Source of the DNA: Microbacterium sp. 11MF
GTDB taxonomy: Bacteria > Actinomycetota > Actinomycetes > Actinomycetales > Microbacteriaceae
NCBI RefSeq assembly: GCF_000383475.1
Contig: NZ_KB911461.1
Span: forward strand, 186,001-250,000
Length of the DNA: 64,000 nt
Direction of reading: 5' to 3'
Under the pieces are notes generated by a model, which had not been told where the DNA came from, ran no database searches, and saw only the letters and a list, made by a program, of their open reading frames with translations. The position numbers were made by a program, and so were the translations under genes. Position 1 is the first letter of the stretch, and each line of letters begins with the position of its first letter. Shown here one piece after another: positions 50,691 through 58,560 of this stretch.

Positions 50691-51074
50691 TCATCCGCTG
50701 ATCAGGCGGCCGAGCACGATGCCGAGAAGTCCTGCCGCGACGGCGGCCACCAGCGTCCCGACGGCGTTCACCGATGCCAGAGCGTATCGGCGCTGCTGCA
50801 CGAGCCGGACCGTCTCGAAGCTCGCGGTGCTGAACGTGGTGAACCCGCCGCACAGGCCCGTGCCGATCACGAGTCGCCACGCGTCGTCGAGGCTGCCGCC
50901 GGTGGCGAGCTGCGTGACGAACCCCAGGATGAACGAGCCCGACACGTTGATGAGGAGGGTGCCGAGCGGGAACGCGCCCCGCACGCGGGCTTTGATCGCA
51001 CCGTCGACGATGAGGCGGAGCGCCGCCCCCACGCCCCCCGCGAGCGAGAGCGCCACGAAGAGAAGGGGCGTCAT
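50691..51074 (-). CDS. crcB: CrcB fluoride channel subunit
   Basis: A 127-residue four-helix protein of the Fluc/CrcB family that exports fluoride as a dual-topology dimer. The GTGLCGGFTTFSTAS motif with the conserved Phe-Ser-Thr residues and an N-terminal GGVGAALR are diagnostic. It overlaps the second crcB gene by 4 bases. In Gram-positive bacteria two paralogous subunits often pair as a heterodimer. Confidence 0.93.
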   Translation of the reverse strand: MTPLLFVALSLAGGVGAALRLIVDGAIKARVRGAFPLGTLLINVSGSFILGFVTQLATGGSLDDAWRLVIGTGLCGGFTTFSTASFETVRLVQQRRYALASVNAVGTLVAAVAAGLLGIVLGRLISG

Positions 51075-51517
51075 CGGGCAGCCTGCTTCCGGTGGCGTGC
51101 GGCAGCGAGGGCGATGCCCGCCACCGTCGCCAGCGCCCCGACCGCGACGGTGGCGAGCGCGTATCCGATGCCGGCCGCGGCGTGGCCGTCCGTCAACAGC
51201 AGCCCGGTGTCGACGGCGAGGGCGCTGTACGTCGTGAATCCGCCCGCGAAGCCGGTGCCGAGCAGCAACCGCAACGACCGACGCCGGCCGACGTCGGGTC
51301 CTCGGCGGGAGAGGCCCTCGAGCAGCGCACCAAGGAAGAGGGCGCCGACGATGTTGATGGCGAAGATCGCGACCGGGATGCCGCCCACCGCCGGGATCGT
51401 GAGCGACAGCGCTTCGCGGGCCGCCGTTCCCGCCGTCCCGCCGGCGAGCACGAGCAGGATCGACCGCCCCGCGAGATGCACGGGGCGTTGCTCGTGCTCG
51501 GGTGCTGGCGTGGTCAT
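51071..51517 (-). CDS. crcB: CrcB fluoride channel subunit, second copy
   Basis: A 148-residue homologue with a 20-residue polar N-terminal extension. LLLGTGFAGGFTTYSALAVDT matches the family motif with Tyr instead of Phe. The start at 51517 is the first ATG after a stretch without coding character. Together with the preceding gene it forms a two-subunit channel. No fluoride riboswitch was recognised upstream. Confidence 0.9.
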   Translation of the reverse strand: MTTPAPEHEQRPVHLAGRSILLVLAGGTAGTAAREALSLTIPAVGGIPVAIFAINIVGALFLGALLEGLSRRGPDVGRRRSLRLLLGTGFAGGFTTYSALAVDTGLLLTDGHAAAGIGYALATVAVGALATVAGIALAAARHRKQAAR

Positions 51518-51694
51518 CAGGTCCCGGTGTCGAGGGAAGGCGGGCGGTTCCACGATAGACCCGCGGGTTCCGGCGCCAGGGCTGGGCTTGCGGGGACCCG
51601 ACGTGTCGCGGATGCCGGGGCTCGGCGGCATCCCGCGTCCCCGGAACGCGCGTGGACCGGTCGCAGGGGCTTCCGGCCCGGCATCCGTCGCGCC

Positions 51695-51700
51695 TACGAT
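51695..51700 (+). promoter_or_regulatory. leaderless -10 box of the ABC exporter gene
   Basis: TACGAT, 6 bases before the ATG at 51707. Confidence 0.5.
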
Positions 51701-51706
51701 GGGACC

Positions 51707-53482
51707 ATGACGCGGAAAACGCTTTCCCATCTGGAAGGTCTCATCGACGGCGACCGCCCCGCGCGGTCGGTGCTGCGTCTGCTCGCCCGGCGGCCGGGAC
51801 GGATGACCGTCGCCGTCCTCGCGTTCGCGGCGAAGGAGATCCCGCTCTGGTTCCTGCCGGTCGTCACGGCCGCGGTCATCGACGTCGTCGCCGGCCGCGG
51901 CGACGTGTCGCAGGTCATGTGGTGGTTCGTGCTGGCCGCCGTCCTCCTGCTGCAGAACTACCCGAACCACATCCTCTACACGCGCAGCTTCATGACGGTC
52001 GTCCGCGACACCGGCGCTGACCTGCGCAACGCCCTCGCCGAGCGGCTGCAGAGCCTGTCGATCGGCTACCACACGCGCATCAGCTCGTCGATCGTGCAGA
52101 CCAAGGTCGTCCGCGACGTCGAGAACGTCGAGCTCATGCTGCAGCAGGTCACGCACCCGCTCCTGTCCGCGACGATGGTCATGATCGGCGCCATCACGAT
52201 GACCGCGATCGCCGTCCCCGCGTTCCTGCCGGTCTACGCGCTCGCCGTCCCGATCGCGATCGGCATCCGCTACGGCATGCGGCGACGTTCGCACGATCGC
52301 AACGCGCACTTCCGCCGCGAGGTCGAGACGCTCTCGGCCCGCGTCGGCGAGATGGCGTCCCTCATCCCCGTCACCCGGGCGCACGGCCTCGAGCAGACCG
52401 CTGTGACCCGGGTCGCGACCGGGGCCGACGGCGTCCGACGCGCCGGGCTGCACCTCGACATGCTCAACGGCCACGTCGCGTCCGTGTCGTGGGTCGCGAT
52501 GCAGCTGCTCGGGGTGGGATGCCTCGTCCTCGCCGCGACCTTCTCGCTCACGGGCATCCTGCCGATCACCCCCGGTGAGGTGGTGCTGCTGTCGACGTAC
52601 TTCACGCTGCTCACGCAGGGTCTGACGCAGCTGCTCATGCTCATCCCGGTCGGAGCGCGCGGACTCGAGTCGGTGCGCTCCATCGCCGAGGTGCTGCAGG
52701 ACCCCGACCTCGAGCAGAACGCCGGCAAGCGCACGGTCGACGCCGTCACGGGCAACCTGACCCTCCACCGCGCGTCGCACCGGTACGCCGGCGCCGCCGA
52801 GGATGCGCTGCACGCCATCGACCTGCACGTCCCCGCCGGCGCGACCGTCGCCTTCGTCGGGTCGTCGGGCTCGGGCAAGTCCACGATGCTCAACCTCATC
52901 CTCGGGTTCCTCCGCCCGACGGGAGGGCGCATCCTCCTCGACGGCGACGACATGCAGGACCTCGACCTGCGCACCGTCCGCCGATTCGTGTCGGTCGTTC
53001 CGCAGGAGTCCGTCCTCTTCGAGGGGACCATCCGCGAGAACATCGCCTACGGTCTCGGCGACGTCGACGACGCTCGGATTGAGCGGGCCCTGCGCGATGC
53101 GAACGCGTGGGGGTTCGTGCAGGACCAGCCGCAGGGGTGGGACACCGTGGTCGGCGAACGCGGCGCGCGCCTGTCGGGCGGCCAGCGGCAGCGGCTCGCG
53201 ATCGCCCGCGCTCTCATCCGCGACCCGAGGATCCTCCTGCTGGATGAGGCGACCAGCGCCCTCGACCCCGAGTCCGAGGAGCTCGTGAAAGATGCCCTCG
53301 GTCGCCTCATGACGGGGCGCACGACCCTTGTCGTCGCGCACCGGCTCTCGACCGTCCGGCAAGCCGACGTCATCGTCGTCCTCGAGCGCGGCGAGATCGT
53401 CGAGCGCGGCTCGCACGACGAACTGCTCGAGCGCGGCGGCCGCTACGCGCAGCTCCATCTCGCGCAGGCGGGTCTCGCATGA
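51707..53482 (+). CDS. ABC exporter, fused membrane and ATPase domains
   Basis: A 591-residue half-transporter with six helices (about residues 25-330) and an ATPase domain with Walker A GSSGSGKST near 384, signature LSGGQRQR near 487 and Walker B ILLLDEAT. It resembles lipid/multidrug-type exporters and acts as a dimer. The leaderless start and a LacI-type site inside codons 3-7 tie it to sugar control. It overlaps the next gene, a glycosidase-like protein, by 4 bases, which is unusual for an exporter. The substrate is unknown. Confidence 0.9.
   Translation: MTRKTLSHLEGLIDGDRPARSVLRLLARRPGRMTVAVLAFAAKEIPLWFLPVVTAAVIDVVAGRGDVSQVMWWFVLAAVLLLQNYPNHILYTRSFMTVVRDTGADLRNALAERLQSLSIGYHTRISSSIVQTKVVRDVENVELMLQQVTHPLLSATMVMIGAITMTAIAVPAFLPVYALAVPIAIGIRYGMRRRSHDRNAHFRREVETLSARVGEMASLIPVTRAHGLEQTAVTRVATGADGVRRAGLHLDMLNGHVASVSWVAMQLLGVGCLVLAATFSLTGILPITPGEVVLLSTYFTLLTQGLTQLLMLIPVGARGLESVRSIAEVLQDPDLEQNAGKRTVDAVTGNLTLHRASHRYAGAAEDALHAIDLHVPAGATVAFVGSSGSGKSTMLNLILGFLRPTGGRILLDGDDMQDLDLRTVRRFVSVVPQESVLFEGTIRENIAYGLGDVDDARIERALRDANAWGFVQDQPQGWDTVVGERGARLSGGQRQRLAIARALIRDPRILLLDEATSALDPESEELVKDALGRLMTGRTTLVVAHRLSTVRQADVIVVLERGEIVERGSHDELLERGGRYAQLHLAQAGLA
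51714..51727. promoter_or_regulatory. LacI-type operator inside the exporter coding start
   Basis: GGAAAACGCTTTCC covers codons 3-7 of the exporter gene, a few bases after the presumed transcription start. Confidence 0.6.
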
Positions 53483-54384
53483 TCGAGGTCTACCGCGATC
53501 CCGTCTACGACGGCGCGACCGATCCGCTCGTCGTGATCGCCGGCCCCGGCGACTGGTGGATGTTCTACACGCAGCGGCGCGCGACCCATCCCGACCCGGG
53601 TCCGGGCGTCGCCTGGGTGCACGGGAGTCGCATCGGCGTCGCCCGCTCGACCGACGGCATCCGCTGGTCGTACGCGGGGACGCTCGAGCCGACCGCCGAC
53701 GGGCTGCAGCTGGATGCCGCCGGCCCGCCCGCGCGCACGGATCGCACCCACTGGGCGCCCGAGGTCGTGTTCGACGGGCAGATCTGGCGGATGTACCTGA
53801 CCGAGATCGACGGAGTCCCCGACCGGTGGCCGGGGTACGCGCGTCACATCGTGGAGTACCGGTCGGCGGACCTGTCCGAGTGGCATCGGATCGGCGGGCT
53901 CGCTCTCGACAGCGACCGCGTGATCGACGCGGGTGTCGCTCGCACCCCCGACGGGCGCTGGCGCCTCTGGTACAAAGACGAGGCCGCCGAGTCGGTCACC
54001 AAGGTGGCCGTCTCGGACGACCTGACCACCTGGGAATCCGAGGGCACCGCGATCGGCGGACGGCCCCACGAGGGTCCGACGGTGTTCGAGCTGGGCGGGT
54101 TCTGGTGGATGATCGTCGACGAGTGGCGCGGCATGGGCGTGTACCGCTCGGACGATGCGACCTCGTGGCAGCGGCAGGGCGGAGCGGATGCCGTCATCCT
54201 CAGCGCCGGCACGGTGCCGAGCCCGGGGTTCGGCCATCACGGGGCGCCCGTGCGCGACGGGGAGCGCGTCTGGTTCTACTTCTTCACGCACCCGGGCGCG
54301 CCCGATGAACCCGATGAGCGACGCTGCGCCGTGCTCCGCGCCCGCCTCGAGGTGCGCGGCGACGAGCTCGTCGTGGTGCGCTGA
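53479..54384 (+). CDS. five-bladed beta-propeller glycosidase (GH43/GH117-like)
   Basis: A 301-residue protein without signal peptide. It begins EVYRDPVYDGATDPLVV, with the N-terminal Asp typical of GH43-clan propellers, followed by THWAPEVVFDG and repeated WxxxY blades. It could remove arabinose, galactose or another terminal sugar; family and substrate remain uncertain. It is translated with the ABC exporter (ATGA overlap). Confidence 0.75.
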   Translation: MIEVYRDPVYDGATDPLVVIAGPGDWWMFYTQRRATHPDPGPGVAWVHGSRIGVARSTDGIRWSYAGTLEPTADGLQLDAAGPPARTDRTHWAPEVVFDGQIWRMYLTEIDGVPDRWPGYARHIVEYRSADLSEWHRIGGLALDSDRVIDAGVARTPDGRWRLWYKDEAAESVTKVAVSDDLTTWESEGTAIGGRPHEGPTVFELGGFWWMIVDEWRGMGVYRSDDATSWQRQGGADAVILSAGTVPSPGFGHHGAPVRDGERVWFYFFTHPGAPDEPDERRCAVLRARLEVRGDELVVVR

Positions 54385-54461
54385 CTCGCGGCCTGGCCGG
54401 TCCGCTCAAGGTGCGAGTATGGTCCATAGGGTGGGTTGGGACCGGTCACAGGTGGCGTCGT

Positions 54462-54525
54462 AAAAACGTTTCAATCTTCTTGAAAAACGTTTCAATTGGC
54501 GCTACTCTCGGGGCAAGCGCTTTCC
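54462..54525 (+). promoter_or_regulatory. promoter and three LacI-type operators of the main ABC importer
   Basis: TTGAAA (54480-54485) and TACTCT (54503-54508) are 17 bases apart. AAAAACGTTTCAAT occurs at 54462-54475 and again at 54483-54496, 21 bases (two helical turns) apart; the second covers the -35 spacer. AAGCGCTTTCC at 54515-54525 covers the start site. Confidence 0.8.
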
Positions 54526-54619
54526 TGTGGGCATCGATCCACGGCACCGAAGGAAGTCGCAATCACGGACCATGACGTCCACCAGCACTCGCAACACGGA
54601 CGTTCGAGAGAGGACAAAG

Positions 54620-55906
54620 ATGTTCAGCAAACGCGTACTCGCCGCCGTCGCACTCGCGACGGGGTCAGTCATCGCCCTTGCCGGCTGCGCCGGCTCGCCG
54701 GAGCCCGCCGGCACCTACGACCCCGATGAGAAGGTCTCGCTCGACCTCGCGTTCTGGGGCAACGACGTGCGAGCCGATCTCTACAACAAGGCGATCGACG
54801 CGTTCAACGAGAAGTACCCGAATATCAAGGTGAGCACGAGCTTCCTCGCGTTCCCTGAGTTCTGGGAGAAGCGGCAGACCGAGGCGGCGGGCAAGAACCT
54901 CCCCGACGTCATGCAGTTCGACTACTCGTACCTGCGGCAGTACTCCGAGAACGGGCTCCTCCTCGACCTCGACCCGTACCTCGGCGGCATCATCGAGACC
55001 GACCCGCTCCCGCAGAACATCCTCGACATCGGCGTCGTAAACGACACCACCTACGGCATCGCCACCTCGACGAACGCCTGGGGTCTGTTCACCAACCCGG
55101 TCCTGCTCGAGAAGGCCGGTGTCGACGAGTTCCCCGGCGGCTCCTGGGACGACTACACCGCCTGGATGAAGGACATCACCGACGCCAGCGGCGGTGAGTA
55201 CTGGGGCGGCAGCGATTACACCGGCCGCATCCAGAACTTCGAACTCCAGTTGCGCGCGGAGGGCGGCAACCTCTTCACCGAGGACGGCAAGCCCGGTTTC
55301 GACGAGGCGCGCCTGAAGGCGTTCTGGGAGGAGGGCCAGTCGATCCGTGACGGCATCGGGGCGCCGCAGCAGACCGTCGAAGAGGCTCTGCCGCTCGGTC
55401 CGTTCGACACGGCCATCACCGCCAGCGAACTCACCTGGGACAACTTCGGCGCCGGCTACCTCGGCAACCTCGGCGAGAGCTACACCGAGCTCGGCCTCGT
55501 CGCCCCGCCGGTGACCGAGGAAGGCGCCAAGGACCTCTACCTGAAGCCCTCCATGCTGCACTCGATCGCGGCGAACACCGACCACCCCGAGGCTGCGGCG
55601 ACGCTCGTGAACTTCCTCGTCAACTCGCCCGAGTCGGGTGAGATCTTCGGCACCAACCGCGGTCTGCCCGCGTCGGAGACCGCTCTGGCCGCCGCCGACC
55701 TCGACCCGCTGAGCCAGCAGGTCAAGGCGTACGAGGAGTCCATCGCCGACCGTCTCGGCGACGCGCCTCCCGTTCCGATCGTCGGCTATGGCACCCTCGA
55801 GGAGAAGTTCCGTCAGCTCGGCGTCGAACTGAACTTCGGGACCATGACCGTGGACGAGGCCGTCTCGCAGTTCTTCACCGAGATGGACGTCGCCCTCAAC
55901 TCGTGA
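54620..55906 (+). CDS. sugar ABC transporter substrate-binding lipoprotein
   Basis: A 428-residue solute-binding protein. The signal peptide carries the lipobox LAGC with Cys23. The mature region shows LDLAFWGNDVRADLYNKA and an ITDASGGEYWGGSDY segment like those of the YtcQ/YesO/RhiL group that binds rhamnogalacturonan or galacturonan oligosaccharides. GAGAGGAC before the ATG at 54620 favours it over an ATG 31 codons upstream. It is followed by two permeases and a DUF624 protein, and is preceded by the strongly controlled promoter. Confidence 0.93.
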   Translation: MFSKRVLAAVALATGSVIALAGCAGSPEPAGTYDPDEKVSLDLAFWGNDVRADLYNKAIDAFNEKYPNIKVSTSFLAFPEFWEKRQTEAAGKNLPDVMQFDYSYLRQYSENGLLLDLDPYLGGIIETDPLPQNILDIGVVNDTTYGIATSTNAWGLFTNPVLLEKAGVDEFPGGSWDDYTAWMKDITDASGGEYWGGSDYTGRIQNFELQLRAEGGNLFTEDGKPGFDEARLKAFWEEGQSIRDGIGAPQQTVEEALPLGPFDTAITASELTWDNFGAGYLGNLGESYTELGLVAPPVTEEGAKDLYLKPSMLHSIAANTDHPEAAATLVNFLVNSPESGEIFGTNRGLPASETALAAADLDPLSQQVKAYEESIADRLGDAPPVPIVGYGTLEEKFRQLGVELNFGTMTVDEAVSQFFTEMDVALNS

Positions 55907-55975
55907 CCGATCGCGGGGTCCGGATGCCGCGGCATCCGGGCCCCGCACCGTCCCCCCCGACATCAGGAGCCACCC

Positions 55976-56968
55976 GTGAGCACCACCGCGACGAGAGTCA
56001 TCGTCACCGGCGAGAAGCGGCGTCGCGCACTCGCGAACAAACGCCGGCCCGAGAACCTCAGCCGTCCCACCCAGCGCTCGCGCGCCCGCAAGGAGACGCT
56101 CGCCGGCTACGGATTCCTCATCCCATGGCTGGTCGGCTTCTTCGGGCTGACGATCATCCCGATGGGGTACTCGCTGTACCTGTCGTTCACGCGGTACAAC
56201 ATCTTCACGCCGCCCCGCTGGATCGGGTTCGACAACTACGTCCGCCTGTTCACGAACGACCCGCAGTTCATCCAGTCGGCGCAGATCACTCTCGTCTACG
56301 TGTTCGTCGGCACTCCGATCACTCTGATCGCGGCGCTTCTCGTGGCGATACTGCTCAATTACCGCGACAAGGGCGCCGGCTTCTTCCGCTCGGCCTTCTA
56401 CGCCCCGTCGCTCATCGGCGGATCGGTGTCGGTCGCGATCGTCTGGCGCGCCATGTTCGGCTCCGAGGGTCCCGTCGACTCGTCGCTCTCGGCCATCGGC
56501 ATCGACCTCGGCGGGTGGATCGGTAACCCGAGTCTCGTCCTGCCCGCGATGATCATCCTGTCGATCTGGCAGTTCGGCGCGACGATGGTCATCTTCCTCG
56601 CGGGACTCAAGCAGGTCCCGAAGGAGCTCTACGAAGCGGCCGAGATGGACGGCGCCGGGCCCTGGTACCGCTTCCGCGCGGTGACCCTTCCGATGCTGTC
56701 GCCGGTCATCTTCTTCAACCTGCTGCTGGGCCTGATCGGTGCGTTCCAGGTGTTCGCCTCGGCGTACATCATCTCGAACGGCTCGGGCGGCCCCGCCGGC
56801 ATGACGAACTTCATCACGATCTACCTCTACAAGCGGGGCTTCAGCGACGGCCAGATGGGCTATGCCGCTGCGATCGCCTGGGTCCTGCTGGTGGTCGTCG
56901 CGATCATCGCCTTCATCCTCTTCCGCACCCAGCGCTCCTGGGTGCACTACGCCGGAGACAACCGATGA
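55976..56968 (+). CDS. sugar ABC transporter permease (MalF-type)
   Basis: A 330-residue permease with a basic 40-residue cytoplasmic N-terminus, six helices and the EAA loop EAAEMDGAGPWYRFRAVTLP. AGGAG precedes the GTG start. It belongs to the same operon as the binding protein. Confidence 0.93.
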   Translation: MSTTATRVIVTGEKRRRALANKRRPENLSRPTQRSRARKETLAGYGFLIPWLVGFFGLTIIPMGYSLYLSFTRYNIFTPPRWIGFDNYVRLFTNDPQFIQSAQITLVYVFVGTPITLIAALLVAILLNYRDKGAGFFRSAFYAPSLIGGSVSVAIVWRAMFGSEGPVDSSLSAIGIDLGGWIGNPSLVLPAMIILSIWQFGATMVIFLAGLKQVPKELYEAAEMDGAGPWYRFRAVTLPMLSPVIFFNLLLGLIGAFQVFASAYIISNGSGGPAGMTNFITIYLYKRGFSDGQMGYAAAIAWVLLVVVAIIAFILFRTQRSWVHYAGDNR

Positions 56969-57900
56969 GCACATCCAACGTCGCCACGACCTCGGGCGCG
57001 GCATCCACCCCCGTCTTCGCCGCGCAGCAGACGATCGCCGCTCCGCCGCGGCGTCGCCGCGTCAAGCGCAAGACCTGGCAGACAGTCGTCTGGCTCGTCG
57101 TCCTGATCGCGCTGACCGCCCTCGTCCTGTACCCGCTCGTGTGGCTGGGCATCTCGACGCTGAAACCGAACTCCGAGTTCGGTCAGAACCCCGGACTCAT
57201 CCCGCAGCAGCCGACCTTCGACAACTATCTGAAGGTCTTCGACGGCATCGCCGGCGTCCCGCTGTGGCAGTTCTTCGGCAACTCGCTCATCCTCGCGGTC
57301 CTGGCCGTCGTCGGAACCGTGTTCTCGAGCGCGCTGGCCGCCTACGCGTTCGCTCGCATCCAGTTCAAGGGACTCGGCATCCTGTTCGCGGCGATGATCG
57401 GCACGCTGTTGCTGCCGTTCCACGTCGTGATCATCCCGCAGTACATCCTGTTCAACAATCTGGGTCTGGTCGACACGTTCTGGCCGCTCGTGCTGCCGAA
57501 GTTCCTCGCGACGGAGGCGTTCTTCGTCTTCCTCCTCGTGCAGTTCATGCGTCAGATGCCGCGCGACATGGATGAGGCGGCCCGCATCGACGGCGCCGGA
57601 CACGTCCGGATCTTCTGGGCGATCATCCTTCCGCTCGTGAAGCCGGCGCTGATCACGTGCGCGATCTTCGCCTTCATCTGGTCGTGGAACGACTTCCTCG
57701 GGCCCCTGCTGTACCTGACGAGCCCGGAGAACTACCCGCTCCCGATCGCGCTGCGCCTCTACAACGACCAGTCGTCGACGAGCGACTTCGGCGCGACGGT
57801 CACGGCCTCGTTCCTCGCCCTCGTGCCCGTGCTGCTGTTCTTCCTCGTGTTCCAGCGCTTCCTCGTCGACGGCGTCGCGACGCAGGGCCTCAAGGGCTGA
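56965..57900 (+). CDS. sugar ABC transporter permease (MalG-type)
   Basis: A 311-residue permease with six helices and the EAA loop EAARIDGAGHVRIFWAIILP. Its ATG overlaps the previous stop by 4 bases. It completes the channel. Confidence 0.93.
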   Translation: MSTSNVATTSGAASTPVFAAQQTIAAPPRRRRVKRKTWQTVVWLVVLIALTALVLYPLVWLGISTLKPNSEFGQNPGLIPQQPTFDNYLKVFDGIAGVPLWQFFGNSLILAVLAVVGTVFSSALAAYAFARIQFKGLGILFAAMIGTLLLPFHVVIIPQYILFNNLGLVDTFWPLVLPKFLATEAFFVFLLVQFMRQMPRDMDEAARIDGAGHVRIFWAIILPLVKPALITCAIFAFIWSWNDFLGPLLYLTSPENYPLPIALRLYNDQSSTSDFGATVTASFLALVPVLLFFLVFQRFLVDGVATQGLKG

Positions 57901-57902
57901 CG

Positions 57903-58559
57903 ATGGCCGCGACGCGAACGGATCGGCGGGCCGTGCGTGCCGCGGTGCGCGCCGACCGTTCCGGCAGCGGTCCGGTCCTCGAGGAGCGGGCTCCGTCCCG
58001 GTTCCCCGGCGCCGCCGCGAAGTTCGCGCTCTTCGGGGAGGTCCTCCTCGTGGGTCTGCTCGTCGTGCTCGTCGGCGTGCTGGTCGTGACCCTGCCGATC
58101 GCGCTGGCGGCCGGCATCCGTCACCTGGCCCGCTACATCGCGGCGGAGGACTCGCGGCTCGGTCTGTTCTGGCGCGACGTCCGTGCCGGGATCGCCGGCG
58201 GCAGCGTCGTCGGGCTCATCGCCGCGGTGATCGCCGTCGTGCTGGCCATCGACATCGACCTCGCACGGTCGGGGTTCCTGCCCGGGGGCGGCGTCATCGA
58301 GGCCGTCGGATGGACGGGCCTCGCCGTCCTCACCGTCGGGCTGCTGATCGCAGCGGGCGCGTGGGATCCGCGGACCGGCTGGCGAGCGGCCGTCCGCAGC
58401 GTTCCGGCGACCGTCCGCAGCGACCTGCGGGGGCTCGCGTTCTACGTCGCGGCGGTCGCGCTCGTCGTCGTCCTGACGTGGATGCTGCCGCCCCTCCTGC
58501 CCGCCGCGCTCGGCTGCGCGGTCCTCGCCGTCGTGGCGGTTCCCGAGCGCCGACGCTGA
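57903..58559 (+). CDS. DUF624 (YesL-like) membrane protein
   Basis: A 218-residue protein with five or six hydrophobic segments and the FWRDVRAGI segment typical of DUF624. In Bacillus, yesL lies in the rhamnogalacturonan operon next to the yesO-yesP-yesQ importer, and the order here is similar. Its role is not established; it is probably linked to the importer. It starts 2 bases after the permease stop. Confidence 0.75.
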   Translation: MAATRTDRRAVRAAVRADRSGSGPVLEERAPSRFPGAAAKFALFGEVLLVGLLVVLVGVLVVTLPIALAAGIRHLARYIAAEDSRLGLFWRDVRAGIAGGSVVGLIAAVIAVVLAIDIDLARSGFLPGGGVIEAVGWTGLAVLTVGLLIAAGAWDPRTGWRAAVRSVPATVRSDLRGLAFYVAAVALVVVLTWMLPPLLPAALGCAVLAVVAVPERRR

Positions 58560-58560
58560 G

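Noticed and set aside
51518-51706. Fluoride riboswitch upstream of the crcB pair
   Set aside because: No sequence resembling the conserved crcB-motif core was recognised by eye on the minus strand.
51071-53458. One long protein from the ABC exporter region into the second crcB gene
   Set aside because: Only the last 148 codons match CrcB; the rest is antisense to the exporter gene.
54665-57004. A 779-codon open frame opposite the binding-protein and permease genes
   Set aside because: It is an antisense shadow; the plus-strand proteins have lipobox, helices and EAA loops.
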